A DNA stretch of 64,000 nt, from the NCBI GenBank assembly GCA_910578565.1, contig CAJTQF010000001.1, positions 372,001 through 436,000 on the forward strand, in the 5' to 3' direction. The notes below the pieces were generated by a model. It ran no database searches and was not told where the DNA came from. It saw only the letters and a list, made by a program, of their open reading frames with translations. Origin of the DNA: an uncultured Christensenella sp. GTDB taxonomy: Bacteria; Bacillota; Clostridia; Christensenellales; Borkfalkiaceae. Position 1 is the stretch's first letter. Each line of letters opens with the position of its first letter. Of this stretch, positions 32,219 to 40,208 are shown one piece after another. The position numbers and the translations under genes were made by a program.

Positions 32219-33172
32219 ATGAGCCTTGTATTTTTTGATATAGAGTGTGCAAGCGTAAGAAAGACGGTTGCCAAAATATGCGTGTTCGGATACGTTGTCT
32301 GTGACGAAAACTTTAATATCCTTAAAAAAGAGGATATTTTAATCAACCCCCGCGGCGAGTTTCATTTGACGGACCGAAAGGGTGATAAAGGCATAGTTTT
32401 ACCGTATTCCTACGAGGAATTTAAAAAATATCCCGTTTTCCCGAAAGTTTACCCTTATATCAAAGAACTTTTAGAAAATAAAGAAAATATTGTTTTTGGT
32501 CACGCCACAATGAATGACGTGAAATATCTGAACCTTGAAACTAAAAGGTTCCGCTTGCCGTCGTTTGATTTTTCTTTTTCCGACAGCCAGCTTATATATA
32601 TGACCTATATCTCGGATTATTCGCACCAGTTCGGGTTAGAGCATATTGCAAAGGATTTATGCGTTGACTTTGTTCCGCACCGCGCCGCAGACGACGCGTA
32701 CGCAACTATGCGCATAGTTGAAGCTATGTGCAAGGCAAAGGATTGCACTTACAGAGAACTGATAAATCAACTGCACATAAGCGAAGGCAGAATAAAAAAT
32801 TATCAGATTTATTCGCCAAATTCACACGGGTTTAAGGCGCATCATGCTAAAATTAACGAATTAAAGAGACAGCGCGCAAAAACGCGCACCAGATTTGCAA
32901 ATTACGTATCAAGGAAACGCCCCAGCGCCGGCGGAAAATTTGCGGGCAAAACTTTTACTTTTGCCCGTGAAATTGAAGATGATTTACAACTTGCCGAAAG
33001 TTTGGCGGATTTAATTTTTAAAAGCGGCGGAAACTATTCGTTTCACGTAACAAAATGCAATTTTTACGTGTCTTTTAACGGCGACGGTTCGTCGCGGTTG
33101 CAGAATGCCCAAAAGCAGAACGGAATTACCGTACTTGACGTAGAAGGGTTAAAGGAGCTTTTGAATGGCTGA
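32219..33172 (+). CDS. DnaQ-like 3'-5' exonuclease with C-terminal BRCT domain
   Basis: The 317-residue protein has DEDDh exonuclease motifs: FFDIECAS (Exo I), FGHATMNDVKYL (Exo II) and PHRAADDAYAT (Exo III, His and Asp). After a basic linker (residues about 200-235), the last 80 residues look like a BRCT domain, with FAGKTFTF, a central CNFYVSF and QNAQKQNGITVLDVEGLKELL. Exonuclease-BRCT fusions occur in Bacillota, and their role in DNA repair or replication is not well defined. It overlaps the methyltransferase gene by 8 bases. Confidence 0.8.
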   Translation: MSLVFFDIECASVRKTVAKICVFGYVVCDENFNILKKEDILINPRGEFHLTDRKGDKGIVLPYSYEEFKKYPVFPKVYPYIKELLENKENIVFGHATMNDVKYLNLETKRFRLPSFDFSFSDSQLIYMTYISDYSHQFGLEHIAKDLCVDFVPHRAADDAYATMRIVEAMCKAKDCTYRELINQLHISEGRIKNYQIYSPNSHGFKAHHAKINELKRQRAKTRTRFANYVSRKRPSAGGKFAGKTFTFAREIEDDLQLAESLADLIFKSGGNYSFHVTKCNFYVSFNGDGSSRLQNAQKQNGITVLDVEGLKELLNG

Positions 33173-34439
33173 CCTTCCCGAAGAATTTTTACTCAGAATG
33201 AAAGGGCAGGTGTCCGACTTTGACGGTTTTTTAAAAAGTTATTCCCAGCCGCCTGAAAAAGGCATACGCGTAAATACTCTTAAAATTTCGGTAGACGGTT
33301 TTAAAAAAATTTCGCCATTCGGGCTTGAACCCGTCCCTTGGGAAAGTTCGGCGTTTTACGTTGACAGCGCAAGCCCCGGAAAAACCGTGTTGCATGCGGC
33401 GGGGCTTTATTACGTGCAGGAACCTTCCGCAACCGTAGCGGCGCCAAAACTCGGAGTTAAACGCGGCGAGCGCGTGCTCGATTTGTGTTCGGCTCCAGGA
33501 GGAAAAGGAACACAGCTTGCGCAGTATCTTGACGGCACCGGCATTATTTATTTAAACGAAATAAATTTTTCACGCGCAAAAATTCTTTGTTCCAACGTAG
33601 AGAGACTGGGCGTTAAAAACGCGGTTGTAACCTGTGCCAAGCCAAATGTTCTTGCCGAAAGTTTTGAGCGGTATTTTGATAAAATTCTTGTGGACGCACC
33701 CTGTTCCGGTGAAGGAATGTTTAAAAAGGAAGACGCGGCTATTCCCGAATGGAGTACCGAAAACGTGCGTAATTGCGCGGCGCGGCAAAGAGATATTTTA
33801 AACAGTGCATACAAAATGCTGAAAGGCGGCGGAAGACTTGTATATTCAACCTGCACATTTTCGCCCGAAGAAGACGAGCTTCAGGCGGAAGCATTTTTAT
33901 CAGGACACAATGATTGCCGCCTTTTGGAAATGCAAAAACTTCTGCCGCATGAAGTGCGTGGGGAAGGACATTTTTATGCTGTTTTCGAAAAAGACGGAAC
34001 GGTTAGCGGGGATTTGCCGCGACTTTTACCCGTGGTAAAAGACAAAAAACTTGTTTCCCTGTACAGAGAATGGGAAAGCAGTGCGCTGGGTATTGAGTTC
34101 GGCAATCTGTATGCGGTTGGCGAAGGTCTGTATTCGTTGCCGTGCGAAATGCCAGAAACTCCCGTGCAAACTTTGCGGGCGGGCGTTCGGCTCGGCGAAT
34201 TTGTAAACGGCAGGTTCAATCCTTCGCATTCGCTTGCTATGTGTCTTAAAAACGGTGAAGCGCGTTTTATTGAACTTGACGAACAAACCGCTCTCAAATA
34301 CCTGCGCGGACAGACTTTTGAATGCGCCGCGAATTTAAAGGGGTGGTATGTGGCGGCTTTTAAATCGTTCCCTTTGGGTTGGTGCAAGGCGACGGGCGGG
34401 ATTGCAAAAAATCATTTGCCAAAAGGTTTAAGAATATAA
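33165..34439 (+). CDS. RsmF/NOP2-family RNA m5C methyltransferase
   Basis: The 424-residue SAM-dependent methyltransferase has the SAM motif LDLCSAPGGKGTQLA and the two cysteine motifs DAPCSGEGMFKK and YSTCTFSPEEDE, as expected for RNA cytosine-C5 enzymes (one catalytic, one release cysteine). A C-terminal domain of about 130 residues matches the RsmF-type extension (ending FPLGWCKATGGIAKNHLPKGLR). The target is probably 16S rRNA. The start ATG overlaps the exonuclease gene end. Confidence 0.9.
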   Translation: MADLPEEFLLRMKGQVSDFDGFLKSYSQPPEKGIRVNTLKISVDGFKKISPFGLEPVPWESSAFYVDSASPGKTVLHAAGLYYVQEPSATVAAPKLGVKRGERVLDLCSAPGGKGTQLAQYLDGTGIIYLNEINFSRAKILCSNVERLGVKNAVVTCAKPNVLAESFERYFDKILVDAPCSGEGMFKKEDAAIPEWSTENVRNCAARQRDILNSAYKMLKGGGRLVYSTCTFSPEEDELQAEAFLSGHNDCRLLEMQKLLPHEVRGEGHFYAVFEKDGTVSGDLPRLLPVVKDKKLVSLYREWESSALGIEFGNLYAVGEGLYSLPCEMPETPVQTLRAGVRLGEFVNGRFNPSHSLAMCLKNGEARFIELDEQTALKYLRGQTFECAANLKGWYVAAFKSFPLGWCKATGGIAKNHLPKGLRI

Positions 34440-34507
34440 AAAATCCTATGCGGATAAGCGCACTTTCTATGGGATTTAAAGAAATGTTGCACTTTCAATA
34501 ATGACAG

Positions 34508-34541
34508 AAAGCTCTCGAACATTTTGTTCGAGAGCTTTTAT
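34508..34541. terminator. Hairpin of repeat copy C, bidirectional terminator
   Basis: A perfect stem AAAGCTCTCGAAC (34508-34520) and GTTCGAGAGCTTT (34526-34538) lies between the convergent methyltransferase and DUF3795 genes. Its stem-base sequence differs from copies A and B while pairing is kept. Confidence 0.7.
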
Positions 34542-34570
34542 TCACATTTTTTAGAAAGTCAAATTGAAAT

Positions 34571-35005
34571 TTATCTTCTTATATACGCAACTATCTGCGG
34601 CTCTTTACCATTGCATCCATATTCGCATACGAGCAAATACTTATCATCTGCGGCAATGCCATAGTATCGGTCTTTACAGGGGATTTCAATTTGATTTCCA
34701 AAATAAACACTACGGTCATCCAGTAATTTTACAGATTGTCCGTTTGGCAAACTGTATTCCAGATTTATGAAAAATCCATTTAGCAAATTAAGGTCGTTAA
34801 CCTGTAAACCTTGAATGCCAAGAGCATTGAATTCGTCTATCAAAGTCTTTTTCATTTTATTAAATGTTTCAAAGCCGCTCTGTTTGATACATTCTGCCGC
34901 AATGCAAGTTCCCCCCAAAGGGTGCCCGTCCGTTTTAATACAACCGCCACAATCTTTCTTTCTGTTGCATCCGTTACAGCATTCGACTCCACAAATTGAT
35001 AACAT
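34571..35005 (-). CDS. DUF3795-like cysteine-rich protein (cassette 2 cargo)
   Basis: The 144-residue protein has an N-terminal cysteine cluster (CGVECCNGCNRKKDCGGC and later CIAAECI), which matches the DUF3795 pattern and probably binds a metal. The second half is a beta-rich region with no recognised domain (LEYSLPNGQSVKLLDD, YYGIAADDKYLLVCEYG). CGGAG lies about 10 bases before the ATG. Its promoter block and 3' block are shared with the unrelated membrane-protein gene of cassette 1. Function is unknown. Confidence 0.75.
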   Translation of the reverse strand: MLSICGVECCNGCNRKKDCGGCIKTDGHPLGGTCIAAECIKQSGFETFNKMKKTLIDEFNALGIQGLQVNDLNLLNGFFINLEYSLPNGQSVKLLDDRSVYFGNQIEIPCKDRYYGIAADDKYLLVCEYGCNGKEPQIVAYIRR

Positions 35006-35044
35006 AATGGTTTTCTCCGTTAAATTACTGTTTATTTTAGATTG

Positions 35045-35073
35045 ATTATATCATATAAAGTGGAAGAAGACAA
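35045..35073 (-). promoter_or_regulatory. Promoter of the DUF3795 gene
   Basis: On the minus strand TTGTCT (35073-35068) and TATAAT (35050-35045) have a 17-base spacer. The block AATAAACAGTAATTTA follows at 35036-35021 and would be the start of the 5' untranslated region. Confidence 0.55.
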
Positions 35074-35162
35074 ACTATTGAATGCAGTGGAATAATAAAC
35101 TCTTCTTATCTTGATAGGCTACAAGTAGCCCGGTTCGCCCGCATAATAAAAATATAAAAATC

Positions 35163-35190
35163 AGGCGCAGCATCACGCCACGCCTAATTT
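35163..35190 (-). terminator. Hairpin at cassette 2 left side
   Basis: AGGCGCAGC (35163-35171) and GCCACGCCT (35177-35185) form a stem with two G-U pairs on the minus strand. It lies after the stop of the giant lipoprotein gene and resembles the hairpin of cassette 1. Confidence 0.6.
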
Positions 35191-35251
35191 TCTTTCATCT
35201 GCGGCGTCTCCATAATTTTCTATGGAAACTACGGTAACCGCATAGGTTTTT

Positions 35252-38200
35252 TTACTGTTCGCTTTCGGATTTTTCCGTATCGCTTTCAACCTGTTCGCCG
35301 TTTTCGCCTTCGGGCTGAACGTCGTCCGTTACTTCGGGTTGCGGTTCAACGTCGTCGACTTGTTCGGCGGGTTCCGCGCTGTCAGGGTTTTCAACTTCGG
35401 GTTGGCTTTCGTCAGTGGCTTCTTCGTCGGCAGGTTCGTTTGCCGCTTCGGGAGTTGATTTTCTGAAATAGCGGTTGCGCTTGTTCGGATTATAATTGTT
35501 CTGACCCATAGTCTTGCTGCGTTTGGACTTCTTGACCATATCTCTTATAAGAATTGAAAGAATGGTGAACAGAAGCGCAACAACAAGCAGGATTGAAGAA
35601 ACAAGCAGCCAGATTGAAGTATCGTCGCTTTCTTCCTTGTCGTCGTCGGTTTCGTCTTCGTCGGTGTCGATTTTAAACGACTGGTCGATAGTGGAATAAT
35701 CGGTGAAAATTATGCGGTTGTTGCCGTCCTTTATTTTAAGGTAGGCAAGCGTTTCCGAATACTTGCTTGCGGTGTAATCGTAACCGGTCTGGTTATCTTC
35801 GGCAATGTCTGCATTGAAAGGAACATAGTTTGCCGAGTCGTACAAGCTGAAAGTGTAGTAGTAGGCGGTATAGTCTTTCAGAATGGGATAAGCGTCAAGA
35901 GCGCTAGCCGCAATTTTGCCGTCCTTGATATATCCGTCCACAAGGTTTTTGTAATAGTTGATATTTTCTTCAGACGTTGCGATATTTTCCAAAAGGTTAT
36001 TCTTTTCAAGAATTTCCTGATATGCTTCGATAATATCGTTTTCGTATTTGTCTACTATCGTGCTGTCTGAAATGCTGTAATAGCTGTAATCGAACAGTAC
36101 CGCGCCGCCTGCGTTATTGCCTTCGGTCTGTGCTTTTTCGCGTTCGCCGCTCCAGAGTTCAAGGCGGTAGTTCTTGCTTTCACTGCCTGCGCTGATTACA
36201 AAGTTTACGGTAATCCATTGGTCCGCCACGCTTGCGTCGTTGCCGTCTATTACGACCATATAATCTTCCGAACGGTCGGTGTAGTCGTATCTTGCAATAC
36301 TTACGTCAAAGGTAGTAACCTTGTTTTTAGCAACGCTTTTAACTATATAATAGTATTCGCCGTCTTTGCATTCGTAAACGGTTGCTTCGCCGTCTTTCGT
36401 AACGAGCACGTGGTCGGCAACGGTCTGATGGTTTGCGTCTTTATAATAAGTTTCGCCGTTAACTACGTCTTCGTAGCTTACAAGTTTACCGTCGTAAGTG
36501 TAGTAGGTCTGCTGTTCGTTTTTGTAAACCTTGTTATAGTTCCATATATTCGCGTACAGAACACCGTCTTTTTCGTAAAGACCGTCGTCGCGCAGTGTGT
36601 AAACTATGTGGCTCTTGTGTTCGGGTCTGTCCCATTCGGCGTCAAATTCTTCGTCAAGAACATTACCTTCGTCGTCATAGTAGAAGGTGTAACCGGGAGC
36701 GCTGAACGAAAGTACGTCTTTGGTTTCAGAACCGCTGTCTACAAGATAGATATAAGCAACTGCGTTTTTGGAAACTTTGACTCTTACGCTGACGGTTGTA
36801 TAACTGTTTTCCGAAAGCGAAGCGCTTTCGCCGATAAAGCCGTAGTTGAGTATGTCTTTAAGCGCATAGTATTTTGTGTTTTCGTCATACTCGGTATCTT
36901 TAGCGGTAACGTAGCCGTTTGTCTTTTCGTCGTAAATATAATAATTTTCGTACGTTTCCGCCGTCGCTTCTTTGGTAAGGACGTAGTGCTGTCTCAGAGT
37001 ATTGACGATAATAAGGGGTTGTGTTGAAGAAGAGCCGAATATCTTATCCCAAGCAACCGTTGCGTCCAAAGAACTTGCGTTGAATGCAGAGAGAAGCGAG
37101 TCGTACCAGTCGCCGCTGTAATTTTTGAAGTATTCTTTGTTTATAAGACCGGCGTTTTTGTTGGTGTTTTTATCGTCGTAAGGGGGGGTAAGGCTACCGT
37201 TGTTTACTATATAAGAGCTTCCGCCGTTCGCGCCCGTGTAAGTTGAAGGATTTGCAATACCGGTCTTTATATCGTTCGCCTGCGCGCCGTAAACCGAATC
37301 GAACTCCGAAGTCTTTTTCTCGTCTTCTTTTGTGAGTTTCAAAGAAGCGGTGTGGTCGCCGCTGCTTGTATAGCCGAAAATTTCTTCGCTGACGGAAAGA
37401 GTCTGCATATTTGCAACTGCAAGCCAGCCGGCTTTGTAACTGTTTACGTTGGTGTCTTTAATGGTGGTGTTTCCGAAGTTGATATCAACGTTAACGGTTT
37501 TTTCCGAGTCGAGTTCGTTTTCAATGAACAGGAAGCACTGAACCCAGCCGTCGTAGATATCTTTTTCGTCGCCTATTTCGGTCTTTAAATCGGTGGTGTC
37601 AACCGTAAAAGAGCCCGTTGTATCTTCATTGCCCTTGTCGGTGACTGTTACCGTAGCCGCGGTATAACTCTTCAAATCCGAAGTCTTAACCCAGAACGAA
37701 ACTATTTTGCGCTCGTCTTTGGCAATTTCCATTTCAAACGAAATTTCGTAAGCCGCGCCGTAAGCGGAAAGAATTACGAATACGTCGCCGTCCTGTGACG
37801 CTTTGGGAAGCGAAGTTATATTTTTAAGCGCTTCGTTCAACATTCCGTTGTATTCGAAGTCGGGTACGTTAAGGTTTGTTCCCGCTTTAAAGTGGGCAAG
37901 CAGGTCTGACGAAGTTGTAAGCGAAGGGAAATCTTTAGGAAGTTTTGCGTCGCCTATGCTTGCGCCTGCGGTAAAGCCAACAAACTTATCGCCGTATTTA
38001 TCGGCTGAAACATAGTTGTCTTTGTCAACGGTAAGACCTGCTTTCAGATTGTTGAAAGCGACGGGTTTGTATTCTTCTTCCGAAGCAAGGTCCAGAAGGT
38101 AGTGGAACGCTTTTGAATAACGGTCGTCTCTAACGGTGCCGTCGTTGCGCACGTAGCTGTCGGCTTGGAATACTTTTTCGCTCTCGTCGCTTGAAAGCAG

Positions 38201-39334
38201 ACATTTGGCTTTGTTTGTTTCTATTTCGGTTTTATTATCGTTATAACTGCATTCTTCGTCGCTAAGGTCGGCGTATTTGGTAACTTCTACGTCGTCGAAG
38301 AAAGCATATCCGTCTACGCTGTACTTATCGCCGAACCCCATTTTAAGGGTAACGGTGGTGGAAGAAAAGTCGCACGCGTTTACGTAAACGGTATATTTAA
38401 CCCAGCCGTTTACGCCTGCGGTTTTTTCTTCTTTAATAAGTTTTTCGGTGTTAATGTCGGTGATTTTAAGGTCGCCCAGAGAAGTGGAGCCTACCGTATG
38501 CGTAACTCCGATATACGCGCCCCTGTCCTGCGAAACTTCAACTCCGCCCTGCGCGGTAAGATAAGCGGTTTTAACCCAAACGGAAATTTCCGCCGCAGTG
38601 TTTGCGGGTAAATCTACGCTTACGGAAGAGTAGTACTGTTTATTGCCGTTGTGGTTGGTCGCGTAGTTGTGCAACATAAGCACGTGCGAAATGGGTTGCT
38701 TGAACTGCTCGTCCAGGAAGTAGTCGCCGTCTTCGTCAACGTAAACGGGAACTTCTTCGTCCCCGACCGTGCAAACCAATTTGCCGTCTTTCTCGCGCAC
38801 GTCGTAGTGCGTGCCGGGATTTTCTATAAGTTTATAAGGGTCGGTTTCCGTGTCGTCCTTATCTTCGTCTTTTTTATCGTTGTCCTGTATCGCGGCGTAA
38901 GTGTCGGCATAGGGAATATCGTACCAGTGCATACCGTTATAGTCGATATAATTTTCCTTGTACTCGTCCGTGCCCGTTTTCAGGCTGTTGTTATAAATAA
39001 GGGCGTCTTTAAGGGTTTCGTCCGTAAGTTTTTCCCAACCCTTGTCCGACGTGTTGATTATACCCGACTTGGTGTATGACGAGCCGCCGCTCGACCAGTT
39101 GCTGGGCGAGTTGATAAGATAAACGGCTTTTTCGTCCTTAGGTTCGGTAAAAAATTCAAAGTTACCGTTTTTAAGAAGCTGGGTATCTTCAACGGACGTG
39201 GTTTTATCGTCTTCTTTGTCATCGGTCGGATCATTGCACGCCGCCGCAATGCCCGAAAGGGCGAAAGTAGCGGTGCAGGTAAGCGCAACCAACAGGTATT
39301 TCAGTCTGCGTTTCTTTGAGTAATGATTTGCCAT
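35252..39334 (-). CDS. Giant surface lipoprotein with three CBM-like repeats and a C-terminal membrane helix
   Basis: I take the start at MANHYSKKRR, because AAGGA lies 11 bases upstream; the frame is open 22 codons further. The 1360-residue protein has a basic start, a signal helix and a lipobox-like GIAAAC, then an acidic region. Three regions share a jelly-roll carbohydrate-binding-module-like pattern: ISVWVKT...NGWVKYTVYV...FFDDVEV, then VSFWVKT...DGWVQCFLFI, then VSVRVKV...DQWITVNFVI. Near the C terminus a membrane helix (WLLVSSILLVVALLFTILSI) is followed by a basic patch and an acidic Glu/Pro tail. No catalytic domain is seen. Polymer binding at the cell surface is a guess. Confidence 0.65.
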   Translation of the reverse strand: MANHYSKKRRLKYLLVALTCTATFALSGIAAACNDPTDDKEDDKTTSVEDTQLLKNGNFEFFTEPKDEKAVYLINSPSNWSSGGSSYTKSGIINTSDKGWEKLTDETLKDALIYNNSLKTGTDEYKENYIDYNGMHWYDIPYADTYAAIQDNDKKDEDKDDTETDPYKLIENPGTHYDVREKDGKLVCTVGDEEVPVYVDEDGDYFLDEQFKQPISHVLMLHNYATNHNGNKQYYSSVSVDLPANTAAEISVWVKTAYLTAQGGVEVSQDRGAYIGVTHTVGSTSLGDLKITDINTEKLIKEEKTAGVNGWVKYTVYVNACDFSSTTVTLKMGFGDKYSVDGYAFFDDVEVTKYADLSDEECSYNDNKTEIETNKAKCLLSSDESEKVFQADSYVRNDGTVRDDRYSKAFHYLLDLASEEEYKPVAFNNLKAGLTVDKDNYVSADKYGDKFVGFTAGASIGDAKLPKDFPSLTTSSDLLAHFKAGTNLNVPDFEYNGMLNEALKNITSLPKASQDGDVFVILSAYGAAYEISFEMEIAKDERKIVSFWVKTSDLKSYTAATVTVTDKGNEDTTGSFTVDTTDLKTEIGDEKDIYDGWVQCFLFIENELDSEKTVNVDINFGNTTIKDTNVNSYKAGWLAVANMQTLSVSEEIFGYTSSGDHTASLKLTKEDEKKTSEFDSVYGAQANDIKTGIANPSTYTGANGGSSYIVNNGSLTPPYDDKNTNKNAGLINKEYFKNYSGDWYDSLLSAFNASSLDATVAWDKIFGSSSTQPLIIVNTLRQHYVLTKEATAETYENYYIYDEKTNGYVTAKDTEYDENTKYYALKDILNYGFIGESASLSENSYTTVSVRVKVSKNAVAYIYLVDSGSETKDVLSFSAPGYTFYYDDEGNVLDEEFDAEWDRPEHKSHIVYTLRDDGLYEKDGVLYANIWNYNKVYKNEQQTYYTYDGKLVSYEDVVNGETYYKDANHQTVADHVLVTKDGEATVYECKDGEYYYIVKSVAKNKVTTFDVSIARYDYTDRSEDYMVVIDGNDASVADQWITVNFVISAGSESKNYRLELWSGEREKAQTEGNNAGGAVLFDYSYYSISDSTIVDKYENDIIEAYQEILEKNNLLENIATSEENINYYKNLVDGYIKDGKIAASALDAYPILKDYTAYYYTFSLYDSANYVPFNADIAEDNQTGYDYTASKYSETLAYLKIKDGNNRIIFTDYSTIDQSFKIDTDEDETDDDKEESDDTSIWLLVSSILLVVALLFTILSILIRDMVKKSKRSKTMGQNNYNPNKRNRYFRKSTPEAANEPADEEATDESQPEVENPDSAEPAEQVDDVEPQPEVTDDVQPEGENGEQVESDTEKSESEQ

Positions 39335-39371
39335 AATTTGCATTATCCTTAATAAATAATCGTACCATATT

Positions 39372-39400
39372 ATTTTAATATAATCGGTGATTTTAATCAA
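39372..39400 (-). promoter_or_regulatory. Promoter of the giant lipoprotein gene
   Basis: On the minus strand TTGATT (39400-39395) and TAAAAT (39377-39372) are separated by 17 bases, with the start expected at about 39365. Confidence 0.5.
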
Positions 39401-39474
39401 GCAAATAACGCTTAAACATACAAAAAATTTTATTATTTTTACCGTTTTGCCTATACTAAGATAACGGTAGAGAT

Positions 39475-39840
39475 ATGTTCGGTAAAGGTAAATTTTTCAA
39501 ACGCGCCTTGGCGGGGGTGTTTACGGGTGCAATAAACGGTTTGTTCGGCGGTGGCGGCGGAATGGTTGCCGTGCCGTTGTTGCGCAAAATGCTTGGTTAT
39601 GACGATAAGCAGGCGCACGCAACAGCAATATTTATTATAGCGCCGGTCTGCGCCGCAAGCGCCGTTACTTATATAATCAACGGTTACGCCGCGACGGACG
39701 TAATAATACCCGCAAGTATCGGCTCGGTTGCCGGCGGACTTGCGGGCGCTCTGGCGCTTACAAAATGCCCTAAGGGGATTTTGAATTATATTTTTATAGC
39801 CCTGATGTTTGTTGCTGGCGTAAGGATGATTTTGCCGTGA
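39475..39840 (+). CDS. TauE/SafE-type permease, N-terminal half
   Basis: The 121-residue protein has about four membrane helices and the glycine-rich signature TGAINGLFGGGGGMVAVPLL, which marks each half of TauE/SafE permeases (normally about 250 residues with two such halves). It is followed, overlapping by GTGA, by a second half-size gene. The two products probably form one transporter for a small anion such as sulfite or an organosulfonate. The substrate cannot be read from the sequence. Confidence 0.75.
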   Translation: MFGKGKFFKRALAGVFTGAINGLFGGGGGMVAVPLLRKMLGYDDKQAHATAIFIIAPVCAASAVTYIINGYAATDVIIPASIGSVAGGLAGALALTKCPKGILNYIFIALMFVAGVRMILP

Positions 39841-40208
39841 GTTTTATTCTTTTTATGGTTGCGGGGTTTTTTTCCGGCGTATTGGGCGGAATGGGAATGG
39901 GCGGCGGCACAATTTTAATTCCCGCATTGACCGTTCTTCTCGGTGTTGAGCAGCACGTTGCGCAGGCTACCAATCTCATTGCGTTTTTGCCGATGGCGGC
40001 GTTCACTTTAAAAATTCATAAGGACAACGGGCTTTTGAAAACGGAAGGGCTTTTAACTCTGGTAATTCCCGCGTTGGTGTTGTCCGTCGCCGCGGGCTTT
40101 GTCGCCGCGTTGCTTCCGTCCGAAGTGCTGAAAAAACTTTTCGGTGCGTTTTTAGTATTTTTAGCTGTGAAATTATTGTTGGATACGCGCGTCAGCTTCG
40201 CGAAATAA
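39837..40208 (+). CDS. TauE/SafE-type permease, C-terminal half
   Basis: The 123-residue protein has about four membrane helices and the matching signature SGVLGGMGMGGGTILIPALTVLL. It starts at GTG inside the stop region of the first half, so the pair is translationally coupled. Its 3' end overlaps the 3' end of the convergent flippase gene by 17 bases, with no terminator between them. Confidence 0.75.
   Translation: MSFILFMVAGFFSGVLGGMGMGGGTILIPALTVLLGVEQHVAQATNLIAFLPMAAFTLKIHKDNGLLKTEGLLTLVIPALVLSVAAGFVAALLPSEVLKKLFGAFLVFLAVKLLLDTRVSFAK

Larger units (their letters stand above)
34445..35246 (-). mobile_element. Putative small-gene cassette 2
   Basis: This 802-base unit is bounded by a 9-bp inverted repeat, CCTATGCGG at 34445-34453 and CCGCATAGG at 35238-35246. 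Read on the minus strand it has GGTTACCGTAGTT, a hairpin, AATAAACAGTAATTTA, a DUF3795 gene, AAGATAAATTTCAATTT over the stop, a hairpin, and TTGAAAGTGCAAC, the same order as cassette 1. No clear target duplication is visible, because T/A runs flank both sides. No transposase is encoded. Confidence 0.6.

Noticed and set aside
21351..34541. CRISPR repeats
   Set aside because: The hairpin repeats are three widely separated copies next to genes, not an array with spacers; no cas genes are present.
36218..37027. Open frame of 269 codons on the + strand inside the giant lipoprotein gene
   Set aside because: It is antisense to a well-supported gene, rich in Val/Phe/Asn as expected from reversed acidic codons, and has no ribosome site or recognisable domain.
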